Numbered from the stretch's first letter, positions 17,882-27,721 are shown. The stretch is 56,115 nucleotides of DNA from an uncultured Eubacteriales bacterium (GCA_934444895.1 CAKSDA010000001.1:1-56115); one strand, 5' to 3'. The notes: generated by a model not told the origin, from the sequence alone. Program-made: numbers and translations.

Positions 17882-18511
17882 TTAAAAATTAAAAAACTGA
17901 ATAAAGGAAATTGACATAACCGACTGTACAAAGCAGGATATAACGAAAAACAAGAGTATAAACAACTGCCGCAGGCAGTACATCTTAAAGTCCTGCTCTA
18001 TCTTAGGGGAGGAGGACCCGGGAAGCGCAAGTTTGGCGAGCGACATTGAAAATCCAAGCGATTCTCTTGCCGAAAGCGACATGGCTATGGTTGAAATAAT
18101 ATACGCCGGTATAAGGATAAGCAGATTAAACACAATGCCGGTAAGTCCGAAGTTGCAATATGTATAAGACATTGTAAGGCTTATCCATGCTCCGCGTATT
18201 ATCATTACCGAGGGTACAAGCACGGCACCTATCATACAGGTTCCCGAAAGGAAAATTCCTGCGGCAAATGGGAAAATTTCAATAGCGGAATTAATAAAAA
18301 CCTTCCAAAATCCGCTTTTAAATCCGGAGTAAATGCGGCTGAAGTTTTCCGAATAAAATGTCCCCCCGGTGTTTTTGAACTTAAAAAACAAAACCCCCGT
18401 TAAAAATCCCAGCAAAAAGCAAAAGATTATAAAAATAATTGAATTGTTTTGATTTATAATGTCTGATATGCTTCGGTTTTTCTTTGCTATCCCATATGTC
18501 TTAATATTCAT
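17882..18511 (-). CDS. SpoIIM-like integral membrane protein
   Basis: This 209-residue protein has about five membrane helices and short loops. The pattern of a Gly-rich second helix, a middle stretch around Pro-Ser-Val-Met-Ile-Ile-Arg-Gly-Ala, and Leu-Leu-Ile-Leu-Ile-Pro-Ala-Tyr fits the stage II sporulation protein M family, which in spore formers takes part in engulfment. This is recognition from topology and motifs only. The start at 18511 is chosen because GGAGA lies about seven bases upstream; longer frames lack a site. No other sporulation gene is adjacent, so a paralogue with another membrane role is possible. Confidence 0.6.
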   Translation of the reverse strand: MNIKTYGIAKKNRSISDIINQNNSIIFIIFCFLLGFLTGVLFFKFKNTGGTFYSENFSRIYSGFKSGFWKVFINSAIEIFPFAAGIFLSGTCMIGAVLVPSVMIIRGAWISLTMSYTYCNFGLTGIVFNLLILIPAYIISTIAMSLSARESLGFSMSLAKLALPGSSSPKIEQDFKMYCLRQLFILLFFVISCFVQSVMSISFIQFFNF

Positions 18512-18813
18512 ATACATTCTCCGTTTTTTTGCCGTTATTAAATCCGCTTTTAATTCTAAAATATAAATAAGCGACAGAATCAATGGCAGATTTAGTATTA
18601 TCGGCTTTGTTAAATTCCTGGTTTATACCTTATATCTTTTTTAATTATATGAAATCAAATGATTAAAATTTACTTTTTTAATATTTATATATTAAAATAT
18701 TTCTTTTTTTAAAAACTCAGTGCAAAAGTGGTTGAACTATTTAATGTTTCACTTAATAAAATTAGGCAAATCCCCAAAAATCCTTAATAATTAATTAAAA
18801 TTGCCGCAAAGCG

Positions 18814-18847
18814 TTGACAAACGCGCTAAAGGGTCATATACTTTAGC
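18814..18847 (+). promoter_or_regulatory. Promoter of glutamine synthetase gene with overlapping inverted repeat
   Basis: TTGACA (18814-18819), 17 bases, TATACT (18837-18842). A perfect inverted repeat GCTAAAG-N9-CTTTAGC (18825-18831, 18841-18847) spans the spacer and -10 box, which would suit a repressor site. Transcription would start about 240 bases before the glnN ATG. Confidence 0.7.
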
Positions 18848-19087
18848 AGTCAGGTTCGGCTTACTATGGAAATATAATATATGAATATTTATTGCTTTAA
18901 TATTGGCCGATGCTTTAAATACAGATATAATACAAATATAATAAACAAATATAATAAATTAATACATATATGTTGATATAATATTACTTTACTTTAATAT
19001 TATATTTTTTAATACTTATTTAATATATTTAATATAATATATAATTATTTAACATATAATTATTCACAACATTTTGGAGGTAAATAT
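18848..19087 (+). other. Very AT-rich 5' leader of glnN
   Basis: These ~240 bases between the promoter and the ATG are dominated by TATAAT/TTAATA runs and contain no open frame worth calling. GGAGG (19076-19080) is the ribosome binding site. No known riboswitch was recognised. Confidence 0.6.
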
Positions 19088-21181
19088 ATGAGCCATATCA
19101 GTGACATATTCGGCAGCATGGTGTTTAATGATGAAACCATGAGAGAAAAATTGCCGAAGGAAACATATAAAGCGCTTAAAAAAACAATTCAAAACGGCAA
19201 AACGCTTGATTCCGCCGTGGCCGGCAGCGTTGCCACCGCAATGAAGGATTGGGCGATTGAAAGGGGAGCAACCCACTTTACACATTGGTTCCAACCGATG
19301 ACAGGGGTAACAGCCGAAAAGCATGACGGATTTATAACCCCTACGGACGACGGAAGCGTTATTATGGATTTTTCAGGCAAAGAGCTTATTAAGGGCGAAC
19401 CTGACGCATCCTCTTTCCCATCCGGAGGACTCAGAGCTACATTCGAAGCCAGAGGATATACTGCTTGGGATCCCACTTCCTATGCATTTATAAAGGATTC
19501 CACACTTTGCATACCCACGGCCTTTTGCTCATACAGCGGTGAAGCTCTGGATAAAAAGACGCCTCTTTTAAAATCAATGGAGGCAATTAACACCCAGGCA
19601 ATGAGAGTACTGAAACTCTTCGGAAATGAAGATGTTAAAAATATTGTTACAACCGTAGGCGCAGAACAAGAGTACTTTTTGATTGATAAAAAGTACTATA
19701 ATCAAAGAAACGACCTTATATATTGCGGACGCACCCTTTTCGGAGCCAAACCTCCTAAGGGTCAGGAACTGGACGACCATTATTTCGGAATGATAAAACC
19801 CCGCGTTATGGCCTTTATGAAGGAACTTGATGAGGAACTCTGGAAACTCGGAATTCTGGCAAAAACAGAGCATAACGAAGTTGCTCCGGCTCAGCATGAG
19901 CTTGCACCGATATACACCTCTACCAATATAGCAACCGATCACAATCAGCTTACAATGGAAATTATGAAAAAGGTTGCAGAGCGCCACGGAATGGTTTGTC
20001 TTTTGCACGAAAAACCCTTTGAAGGCGTTAACGGAAGCGGAAAGCATAATAACTGGTCGATCAGTACCGATACCGGAATAAACCTTTTGGAACCGGGAAA
20101 GCTCCCGCAGGAAAACGCACAGTTTATAACCTTCCTTTCGGCGGTTATTAAGGCAACCGACGAATATCAGGATTTGCTTAGAGTTTCGGTTGCCGGCGCC
20201 GGAAACGACCATCGCTTGGGCGGAAGCGAGGCTCCGCCTGCCATTGTTTCAATGTTTATAGGCGATGAACTCAATAAAATTTTGGAATCTATTGAAAACG
20301 GAACCAAATATATAGGCGCAAAGCACACCGATATGAAAATAGGGGTTCATGTTTTGCCTGATTTTCCGCAGGACACTACCGACCGCAACAGAACCTCTCC
20401 GTTTGCGTTTACCGGCAATAAATTTGAGTTCAGAATGTTGGGTTCCAGCGCTTCTATTTCGGATATAAACATTGTGCTTAATACAATAATTGCTGAGTCT
20501 TTAAAGGAATTTGCAGACTATTTGGAACCCAGAAAGGATGACTTTGATAACGCACTTAATAAGCTTATCAAAAATACATTCAAAAAGCATAAACGAATTA
20601 TATTCAACGGAAACGGATATGATGAGGCTTGGGTAAAAGAAGCCGAAAAGAGAGGCCTTTCCAATTATCGCACTACACCGGATTGTATGCCTGCCATAAT
20701 CAGTGAAAAAAGCATAAAGCTCTTTAAAGAACATAGAGTGTTTACCGAAGCAGAACTCCGCTCCAGATATGAGATCATGCTTGAAAACTACAGCAAGGTG
20801 CTGAACATTGAAACAAACACAATGCTTGGTATGGCAAAAAAATATTTTATGCCGGCTGTGCTTTCATATTTAAAGGACCTCGGTGATACCGTCACTACGG
20901 TTTCGGCAGCCGCTGCCGGTACTGCGTGCAGGGCAGAGAAAAAACTTATTAAAAAGCTTTCTGCTCTTGCGGATTCGTTTTATACCAAAACAGAACTGCT
21001 TGAAACAACCGTGGAAAAGGCAGAACTTAAAACCGATAATCTGTCCAGAGCGGAATTTTATCGAGATAATGTTATCCCGGCAATGCAGTCGTTAAGGGAT
21101 GACGCTGACAAACTGGAACTTATAACAGCCAAAAAATATTGGCCGATTCCGACATACGGAGATCTCATGTTTAAGGTGTAA
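19088..21181 (+). CDS. glnN: Glutamine synthetase type III
   Basis: This 697-residue GSIII enzyme makes glutamine from glutamate, ammonia and ATP in the cytoplasm. Length matches the type III family and is far longer than GSI (about 450). Family-typical stretches include Thr-His-Trp-Phe-Gln-Pro-Met-Thr near residue 60, Pro-Ser-Gly-Gly-Leu-Arg-x-Thr-Phe-Glu-Ala-Arg-Gly, Gly-x-Glu-Gln-Glu-Tyr-Phe, Glu-Val-Ala-Pro-x-Gln-His-Glu, Asn-Gly-Ser-Gly-Lys-His-x-Asn-Trp-Ser and Arg-Leu-Gly-Gly-x-Glu-Ala-Pro-Pro-Ala. GGAGG precedes the ATG. It is a single transcription unit with its own promoter, probably nitrogen-responsive, and a perfect terminator hairpin. Confidence 0.97.
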   Translation: MSHISDIFGSMVFNDETMREKLPKETYKALKKTIQNGKTLDSAVAGSVATAMKDWAIERGATHFTHWFQPMTGVTAEKHDGFITPTDDGSVIMDFSGKELIKGEPDASSFPSGGLRATFEARGYTAWDPTSYAFIKDSTLCIPTAFCSYSGEALDKKTPLLKSMEAINTQAMRVLKLFGNEDVKNIVTTVGAEQEYFLIDKKYYNQRNDLIYCGRTLFGAKPPKGQELDDHYFGMIKPRVMAFMKELDEELWKLGILAKTEHNEVAPAQHELAPIYTSTNIATDHNQLTMEIMKKVAERHGMVCLLHEKPFEGVNGSGKHNNWSISTDTGINLLEPGKLPQENAQFITFLSAVIKATDEYQDLLRVSVAGAGNDHRLGGSEAPPAIVSMFIGDELNKILESIENGTKYIGAKHTDMKIGVHVLPDFPQDTTDRNRTSPFAFTGNKFEFRMLGSSASISDINIVLNTIIAESLKEFADYLEPRKDDFDNALNKLIKNTFKKHKRIIFNGNGYDEAWVKEAEKRGLSNYRTTPDCMPAIISEKSIKLFKEHRVFTEAELRSRYEIMLENYSKVLNIETNTMLGMAKKYFMPAVLSYLKDLGDTVTTVSAAAAGTACRAEKKLIKKLSALADSFYTKTELLETTVEKAELKTDNLSRAEFYRDNVIPAMQSLRDDADKLELITAKKYWPIPTYGDLMFKV

Positions 21182-21256
21182 TGAAATTGTTTTAAAGACC
21201 AATTTCCCTACCCGGCGCAAAACAAGATTGTTTTAAAAACAAATTTGGAAAAATAA

Positions 21257-21295
21257 ATTCGGCTCCCGTAAGCATGAAGCTTACGGGAGCCGAAT
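21257..21295 (+). terminator. Perfect 17-bp hairpin after glnN
   Basis: ATTCGGCTCCCGTAAGC and its exact complement surround a five-base loop. The tail is only partly T-rich. Confidence 0.75.
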
Positions 21296-21733
21296 CTGCT
21301 TTGCCCTGGTCAAACCCGTTGCGGTTTCGACTAAAGAGCCAGGATTATTAAAGTCCAAACCCCAATTTTCAAAAAATTTATAAATATTAACACAACCCCC
21401 CCGGAAAGTATTTGAAAAAATCAGGAAGAATAGGACTAAATTACTATTAATACGTAAATAATGTTGGAAATTTACACTTTTAAAAACCGCTTGTTGCCAT
21501 ATTTACTATATAAACATGGGGTTTCATTGTTAATATTGCTAAAAACTCATCCATCGGTGGAAAAACTCTTGACAAATTAGCTAAAATGAATTATCCTAGA
21601 ATTAAGTTATAGTCATTGAGGTATTTTACAAACGCTTTTGGGCAGTCAAAAGTGTTTGTTACATGTTGTGGATTTTCATGGTAATAACTCATATGCAATA
21701 ACGGAAAAAATATATTAAGGAGGATTCCCTTAA
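21296..21733. other. Intergenic region and leader of the first secreted protein gene
   Basis: No gene is visible. It holds an imperfect repeat with a CCTGG/CCAGG pair (about 21304-21345), an AT-rich tract, the promoter at 21569-21597, a leader of about 130 bases and the AAGGAGG ribosome binding site. Confidence 0.5.
21569..21597 (+). promoter_or_regulatory. Promoter of secreted protein A
   Basis: TTGACA (21569-21574) and TATCCT (21592-21597) with a 17-base spacer. Confidence 0.65.
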
Positions 21734-24313
21734 ATGAAAACAATTAGTAAAAAAACACTTGCTATTGTTCTTTCTGTTATTTTGGTAGTTGTGGCTCTTC
21801 CTATTTCAGTTGGTGCTGAAGGCACATTCGACTTTAAAGATGCTTCCAATTGGCAGATAGTTCCTTTCGCAGGTAGTGAAAGCCATACATCGGCTCCCAC
21901 TCTTGCAACGGATGTATCTTACAATAGCAGCGGCAGTTCAATTTTGGTAAAAAGAATTAACGGTACCGGATTTGGTGTTGAATTCCCGGTAGAGGCTAAC
22001 ACAGATTATACTCTCACATTCCGCGCCAGACATGCCGGATCCGGCAATGCCCGTCTTTATGGCGCATGGGTTGTAACAAACCTTGCAGACGCATCGGCTG
22101 AGGCAACACCGGCAAATGCTCTTGCAACATTTAATGTTACAAGCCAGAATATTCAAAACACTTGGCTCGGTTATACCGCTTCCTTCAACGCCGGTAACAG
22201 CACAACAGCCGGCTTTGTAGTAAAGGTTCCGGACGGTGCTTGGGGAAATACATATCTTGATGGATTTGTTCTTTCAAAAACAGCTGATCTTTCTTTTGAA
22301 GATCCTGACACATGGGTTTACACCGCACAGAATCAGTATTATGATTCTGCAAGAAATGCAAGCGCAGAAACAACTGTAGTTGCAGACGGCAGCCAAGCTT
22401 CTGTAAAACTTTGCGGAGCAGGCGTTGTTTATACAAAGGATTTTGCGGTTGAGAAAAGCTCTACATATACGCTTTCTTTCAAATATCGCACAACCAGCGG
22501 TAAGGCACCCTTCTCAAAGTGTGCAATTTTTGATTCTACAGCAGGCAAAATAAACTTTGCTAACGGTTTAACATTGGGAACAATGAGCGGTGAACTGACC
22601 TCAAAAACCGGCTTTGCAGCAGGCGCAAATGAGTGGCGTACATACAGCATTGAATTCTCTTCCGGCAACAGGACCCATTTGACTTTGGCTCTTGCAGCGG
22701 CAGACCTTGGTTGGGGCGATATCTATGTTGATGATTTCACACTCGTTAAGGGCGCTACAGCCGATTCTTATTTTGAAGATGCCGGTAACTGGAGATGGGA
22801 AACCGTTCAGGGAACTTACACTTCAGAAAGCGCAAAACTGAATACAGCTACAGACTTCATTGTCGAAGGTACAACATCGCTCAGACTTACCGCTGCATGT
22901 GGTACTGCAAATGTTATTGACTTCCCGGTAGAGGCTAACACAGATTACGCTTTGTCATTCCAGTACAAAGCAATTTCATCTAATTCAATCAAGAATACAT
23001 TCCGCGAAGTTGGTATTGCTAAGGATTTTGCAACAGCAAACCCTGAAACCAAAAACTGGAATATGTCCGGTGAGTTCCTTACATTAAAATCAAGTGATGT
23101 AACACCTGCATATAACTTCCCGAAAGCTAATGTTGGCGTATGGAACAAAGAAACATTCACCTTCAATTCCGGAGATAATACATCTGTAGCCCTTATCATA
23201 AACCATAATGATATTGGTTGGGATAAAATCTATCTTGACGATTTCAAACTTACTGCTATGGTTCCTACAGAAGGCAGCGAGAAGACTCAGGACTTCGAAG
23301 CTTATACAAACGATAATGTTAAAGCCGAAGCAGACGGAAACAAATATTATGATCTTACTGCAGCAACCTCGCTTTCTCTTAAAGCAGCAGAAGCTTCAGA
23401 TTGGACAGCAGATTCTGCAGAAGCACTTGTCGGCAGATACTTCCAGATCTCCTTTGAAATGGCAAGTGACAAGTGGAATGTTTTGGGCGACTCGGATGCA
23501 TGGAACTTCCTTTGGACAGAATTTAAGTTTGCAAGCGGAACTAAGGGAGGAAACATCCTCGCAAACGGACATCTTTCAACCGACTTTAATTCCTTTGCAA
23601 ACAATCGTCAGATAACATTGCTCAGCGGCAACTGGCAGAGATACACATTTATTGTTGACTGCGGAACCGTTACTAATTTCAACGGTATATCATTCGGAAG
23701 ACTTGCAGGACATACAGGTCAGCAACTTGATGTTGATAACTTCAATGTTAAGGTTCTTTCCGAAACAGATCGTATTTCTAAAGATATGCTCTATACAGAG
23801 GCAAAGGCTTCAATCCGCAGCATGGACGCAGCAGTTAGCTCAAGCCAGGGATTCAGAGTAAAAACCTCTATCTACAAACCGCTTATTGAAAGCAGAAACA
23901 TTGTTGAATACGGTACAATTGCTATCCGTACAGCTCGTATGACTGATACTGCTCTTACAATAAATACAGCTAATGCCGCAAAGGGAATCGCTTATGATGC
24001 CGAAGCAGGCAAAGATGTAATCTATGAAGAGAATGATACCCACAAGATCTTCACAGGTGTTCTTATCAACATCCCTGAAAGATTCTATGGTTCAGACTAC
24101 ACTGTAAGAGGCTATGCAAAAGATGCAGACGGTAATTACTATTACGGCGATCAGTTTACTCTCTGCGTATACAAGGTTGTTAAAGCAATTTTGGATTCTT
24201 CAGAGCCTGATGCCGGAACACCTGAACATGCACAGTGGGTTTCCGACTGCGCAACAGCACAGTCCATCATTGATCAGAACGAAGCTCAGTACAATGAATG
24301 GCTGAACAGGTAA
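21734..24313 (+). CDS. Secreted multidomain protein A, carbohydrate-binding-like repeats
   Basis: This 859-residue exported protein has a signal peptide (residues 1-28, cut likely after Val-Gly-Ala). Three related beta-sandwich-like domains follow (about 31-183, 184-338, 342-510), each opening Phe-Glu-Asp-x-x-x-Trp and ending Tyr-Val/Leu-Asp-Asp/Gly-Phe-x-Leu; they look like CBM4/9/22-type modules. A fourth, more distant domain spans about 511-676. The fifth (about 678-835) is a different fold, with Ile-Val-Glu-Tyr-Gly-Thr-Ile and a Tyr-Ala-Lys-Asp-Ala-Asp-Gly-Asn-Tyr-Tyr-Tyr-Gly motif seen at the ends of many clostridial exported proteins. No catalytic domain, LPxTG or dockerin is visible, so retention at the surface is unexplained. 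It is paralogous to the next large gene. A peptide gene follows after 14 bases. Function unknown; glycan binding is an inference. Confidence 0.8.
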   Translation: MKTISKKTLAIVLSVILVVVALPISVGAEGTFDFKDASNWQIVPFAGSESHTSAPTLATDVSYNSSGSSILVKRINGTGFGVEFPVEANTDYTLTFRARHAGSGNARLYGAWVVTNLADASAEATPANALATFNVTSQNIQNTWLGYTASFNAGNSTTAGFVVKVPDGAWGNTYLDGFVLSKTADLSFEDPDTWVYTAQNQYYDSARNASAETTVVADGSQASVKLCGAGVVYTKDFAVEKSSTYTLSFKYRTTSGKAPFSKCAIFDSTAGKINFANGLTLGTMSGELTSKTGFAAGANEWRTYSIEFSSGNRTHLTLALAAADLGWGDIYVDDFTLVKGATADSYFEDAGNWRWETVQGTYTSESAKLNTATDFIVEGTTSLRLTAACGTANVIDFPVEANTDYALSFQYKAISSNSIKNTFREVGIAKDFATANPETKNWNMSGEFLTLKSSDVTPAYNFPKANVGVWNKETFTFNSGDNTSVALIINHNDIGWDKIYLDDFKLTAMVPTEGSEKTQDFEAYTNDNVKAEADGNKYYDLTAATSLSLKAAEASDWTADSAEALVGRYFQISFEMASDKWNVLGDSDAWNFLWTEFKFASGTKGGNILANGHLSTDFNSFANNRQITLLSGNWQRYTFIVDCGTVTNFNGISFGRLAGHTGQQLDVDNFNVKVLSETDRISKDMLYTEAKASIRSMDAAVSSSQGFRVKTSIYKPLIESRNIVEYGTIAIRTARMTDTALTINTANAAKGIAYDAEAGKDVIYEENDTHKIFTGVLINIPERFYGSDYTVRGYAKDADGNYYYGDQFTLCVYKVVKAILDSSEPDAGTPEHAQWVSDCATAQSIIDQNEAQYNEWLNR

Positions 24314-24327
24314 GGGGGTAAAGCTGT

Positions 24328-24426
24328 ATGAAAAAACAATATTCAGCTCCTTCGGTTGAAGTAACTGTTTTTGATAGCCCCGAAATTTTAAAAGGCAGCG
24401 ATTCATATATCGATGTAGGCGAATAA
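24328..24426 (+). CDS. 32-residue acidic peptide downstream of secreted protein A
   Basis: A short frame starts 14 bases after the protein A stop, with AGGGGG about nine bases before its ATG, and ends 48 bases before a terminator. The product begins Met-Lys-Lys-Gln-Tyr-x-x-Pro and ends Gly-Ser-Asp-Ser-Tyr-Ile-Asp-Val-Gly-Glu. It has no signal peptide or membrane segment. The same placement and pattern (Lys-x-Tyr-x-x-Pro, then Ser-Asp-x-x-Ile-Asp-x-Gly-Glu) recurs after secreted protein B, which makes it unlikely to be chance. Small peptides of this general look occur in gut Clostridia and Bacteroidetes; a precursor-peptide role is possible, but no modifying enzyme is nearby. Confidence 0.7.
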   Translation: MKKQYSAPSVEVTVFDSPEILKGSDSYIDVGE

Positions 24427-24474
24427 TAAATAATTTATTTAATTATTCCTTATCGGTATAAACAGAAATTAAAT

Positions 24475-24514
24475 AAAGATACCGCTTCTTAAAAAGAGGC
24501 GGTATCTTTTTATC
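24475..24514 (+). terminator. Terminator after the protein A/peptide unit
   Basis: AAAGATACCGCTTCTT pairs with AAGAGGCGGTATCTTT (16 bp, one mismatch, three-base loop), followed by TT-rich sequence. Confidence 0.9.
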
Positions 24515-24916
24515 ATCGGTCAAGAGCCTAGGCAAACAAGGATAAGACGAACCTGTCACGCCTACGAAACAAAATTTTTACTATCGAGTGCAGCACAATT
24601 ATAAATAAATTTAAAAGCTGATTTAAAACCAAAACTGAGGATTTAACAGTTAAAAATCTATTGCCACAGCAAATATGCATAAGATTCGGCTTTATTTTTT
24701 TCAATATTTTTAATATTTTTTTAAAAAAACTATTGATTTTTTTGTTATAATTGTTTAAAATTATAATTAGTGTAAAGTAGGTATAATTTTAGTGTAATTT
24801 ATATTTCTTTTTTTTAGAAAATAATAGCTTATATTAAAATTATACATTATTAAAACAAAGCATTTGCACAGTTCCCGGATCGGCGAAATTCTTAACTTGA
24901 GGAGGAAAATCACAAA
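24515..24916. other. AT-rich intergenic region before secreted protein B
   Basis: It holds copy 2 of the 29-bp repeat (24551-24579), then about 300 AT-rich bases with several TATAAT-like hexamers but no convincingly spaced -35 box, and GAGGAGG as ribosome binding site. No gene seen. Confidence 0.5.
24551..24579 (+). repeat. 29-bp direct repeat, copy 2
   Basis: Identical to 13798-13826. The flanks differ except for a CGA just upstream (CGACC versus CGAACC). Confidence 0.9.
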
Positions 24917-27577
24917 ATGAAATCCATCAGTAGAAAAGCACTTGCAATCGTTCTCTCTGTTGTTTTGGCAGTTGTTGCCCTTCCTGTTTCTGTAGGAGCA
25001 GAAGGCACAGTTGATTTTAAAGATGCTTCAAAATGGCAGATAGTTCCTTTCCAAGGAAGTGAAACTCATACCTCGGCTCCCACTCTTTCAACGGAAAAAT
25101 CCTTTGAAAACAGCGGAAGTTCCATAATGGTAAGGCGTATTAACGGTACCGGATACGGTATTGAATTTAATGTTGAAAAAGAAAAGAATTATAAATTAAC
25201 ATTCAGTGTTTTACATACCGGAACCGGCAATGCTAAGCTTTTGGGCGCATGGGTTGTAACAAACCTTGCGGACGCAGCTGCAACAAAAACACCTGAAAAT
25301 ATAGTTGCGGATTTCGGAATACTGCAGCCCGGTTCTTCAGGCCAATGGGCAACCTACTCTAAAACATTTGCTGCAGGAACAAACGAAACCTTAGGCTTTG
25401 TAGTAAAGGTTCCGGATGGTTCATGGCAGGAAACATATCTTGACGGTTTCAATCTCGAAGAGGTTGAAGAATTGGAAAAAGAGCCCGATCCCGATTCAGA
25501 TTTTGAAGATCCGGCAAACTGGAGATGGGAAACCATTAATGGAGAATACACTTCAGAAGCTCTGACAAAAAATACGAATTCAGCTTATATTAGTGACGGT
25601 AAAACTTCTCTCTGCGCAAAGGGTGCAGACGGTACTGCCAATGTAATGGATTTTGCAGTTGAGCCCAATACAAATTATTCTTTAAGTTTCAAATATAAGG
25701 CTAATTCAACAAAAAGTGATAAGTATACAATTACAGAAGTTGGCATTGCTAAGGATTTTGAGACTGCGCACGCAACTAACAAAGAGTGGGGCCTTGATGG
25801 TGAAACAATTGCTTTACATTCTGTTTTCTCAAACCCTCAGTATACTTTCGCAATGGCTGATAATAGCTCATGGTCAACCGAAACAATCACCTTCAATTCA
25901 GGCGACAATACTTCATTAGCCCTTATTGTAGTCAACGGTACCCTCGGTTGGAATCCTATCTATTTTGATAATTTCAAACTTGAAAAAGTTTATACTCCGG
26001 ATTCTGATTTTGAAGATCCGGCAAACTGGAGATGGGAAACTGTTGCGAGCGGATACACTTCAGACAGCAAATATTTCAAACTAAATTCTTCAAATGAAGA
26101 CTTTATTACCAAGGGTTCAACATCGCTTAAACTTATCGGTGCAGTAGGAACGGCTAATGTAATTGATTTTGAAGTAATTCCGAATACCGATTACATTTTA
26201 AGCTTCCAGTACAAGGCTAACTCAAATAAAAACGAATATACTTTCCGTCAGGTAGCAGTAGCAAAGGATTTTGAGACCGCATGTCCTGAACCGGGTTGGA
26301 GTTTAAATACATCAAACCTACTCCAATATCATTCTATATATGCTGAGGCACAAGGCACACCTCATTATCTTTTGTTTGCAAAGGCAAATATAGGTGCATG
26401 GACTAAAGAAACACTTACTTTCAATTCCGGCGATAATACATCCTTGGCACTTATTATAAATAATAATGCACTTGACTGGAATGATATCTATTTTGATGAT
26501 TTCCAATTGACTGCCCTTATAGAAACTCCCGGCAACAAAAAGATTCAGGATTTTGAAGATTATACAGAGGCTGACAGCTATAATATTGAAGAAGACGAGT
26601 ATGGCGATAAATATTATAATCTTGAGGCCAACACTTCAATCCGCCTCTATGCAGATGATACTTCCTGGACCGAAGGCTCTTCAGACAGTCTTATAGGAAG
26701 ATATGCCTATATTTCATTCGATATGTCGAGTGACAGATGGGAAATTGATTCTGACAGCGAAGGCTGGGGATTCTTATGGACAGAATTTAGATTCACAAGC
26801 AAAAACGCCGAAGGCAATATGCTTTCAAATGGACACTATTCAACAGATTTTGCCAGCGTAATTTCTAAAAAAACTACTCCTTTGGAGGGTAATTGGCGCA
26901 GATATTCATTCTATGTTGACCTTGAAAAGGTAGGCGCTTTCACCGGCATTGTTATCTCAAGAATGAACAGTCATGAGGAGCAAAAACTCTGGATTGATAA
27001 TCTGTATGTTAAGATAGTTACCGAAAATGATATTATTGCAAGGCAAATGTTCTATACCGAAGAAAAGGCTGCTATTCGTTCAGGTGACGAAACCGGAGCC
27101 GGTCAGGGTATCAGAATTAAATCCATGATCGCAAAGGATCAGATTGAAAGCAGAAATATTGTTGAATACGGTACAATTGTAATTCCTGAAATGCTTTTGG
27201 ATGCTGACGAAGAACTCACAATGGAAAATGTTAAGAACGGCATCGGTGTTGCATATGACAGCACAACCGGAAAAGATGTTGTTTATTCCGAAACCGATAC
27301 GCACAAATATTTCACCGGCGTTCTTGTTAATATTCCGACGCAGCATTACGGAAGCTATTATGTAGTAAGATGCTATGCAAAGGATGCCGATGGTAATTAC
27401 TACTACGGCGAAGAGATCACCGTTTGCGTATATGATATTGTTAAGTCTATAATGGATTCACCGGAACCTGAACCGGGCGACGCTTATACACAGTGGCTTA
27501 ACGATGTTGGTGTTGCACAAAACATCATTGACGAAGATCCTGAAGCCTACGAATTTTGGAAAAGCCTCTTTGCATAA
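24917..27577 (+). CDS. Secreted multidomain protein B, paralogue of protein A
   Basis: This 886-residue exported protein has a signal peptide nearly identical to that of protein A (cut after about residue 28). The layout is the same: domain 1 (about 31-185), two domains opening Asp-Ser-Asp-Phe-Glu-Asp-Pro-Ala-Asn-Trp-Arg-Trp-Glu-Thr (from about 192 and 362), a fourth domain (from about 541) and the C-terminal Tyr-Ala-Lys-Asp-Ala-Asp-Gly-Asn domain (from about 703). An acidic Glu/Asp/Pro linker joins domains 1 and 2. Domains 2 and 3 resemble each other and domain 3 of protein A more than they resemble domain 1, so the genes evolved by gene and domain duplication. No enzyme active site or wall anchor is visible. 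A peptide gene follows 144 bases later. Confidence 0.8.
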   Translation: MKSISRKALAIVLSVVLAVVALPVSVGAEGTVDFKDASKWQIVPFQGSETHTSAPTLSTEKSFENSGSSIMVRRINGTGYGIEFNVEKEKNYKLTFSVLHTGTGNAKLLGAWVVTNLADAAATKTPENIVADFGILQPGSSGQWATYSKTFAAGTNETLGFVVKVPDGSWQETYLDGFNLEEVEELEKEPDPDSDFEDPANWRWETINGEYTSEALTKNTNSAYISDGKTSLCAKGADGTANVMDFAVEPNTNYSLSFKYKANSTKSDKYTITEVGIAKDFETAHATNKEWGLDGETIALHSVFSNPQYTFAMADNSSWSTETITFNSGDNTSLALIVVNGTLGWNPIYFDNFKLEKVYTPDSDFEDPANWRWETVASGYTSDSKYFKLNSSNEDFITKGSTSLKLIGAVGTANVIDFEVIPNTDYILSFQYKANSNKNEYTFRQVAVAKDFETACPEPGWSLNTSNLLQYHSIYAEAQGTPHYLLFAKANIGAWTKETLTFNSGDNTSLALIINNNALDWNDIYFDDFQLTALIETPGNKKIQDFEDYTEADSYNIEEDEYGDKYYNLEANTSIRLYADDTSWTEGSSDSLIGRYAYISFDMSSDRWEIDSDSEGWGFLWTEFRFTSKNAEGNMLSNGHYSTDFASVISKKTTPLEGNWRRYSFYVDLEKVGAFTGIVISRMNSHEEQKLWIDNLYVKIVTENDIIARQMFYTEEKAAIRSGDETGAGQGIRIKSMIAKDQIESRNIVEYGTIVIPEMLLDADEELTMENVKNGIGVAYDSTTGKDVVYSETDTHKYFTGVLVNIPTQHYGSYYVVRCYAKDADGNYYYGEEITVCVYDIVKSIMDSPEPEPGDAYTQWLNDVGVAQNIIDEDPEAYEFWKSLFA

Positions 27578-27721
27578 ATCTTGGGATATTTTTCAAAATA
27601 CTATCATATAATAAAAACAAATAATAAAAAGGAATTCTTTAAAAGCACAATATTGTTTAAATTATGATTTTGAAGAATAATTCTTAGACAATTTCAAACT
27701 GATGAATGGAGGTTTATGCTC

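Noticed and set aside
19574..20212. 212-codon minus-strand open frame
   Set aside because: It is antisense to glutamine synthetase III, with no ribosome site or recognisable product.
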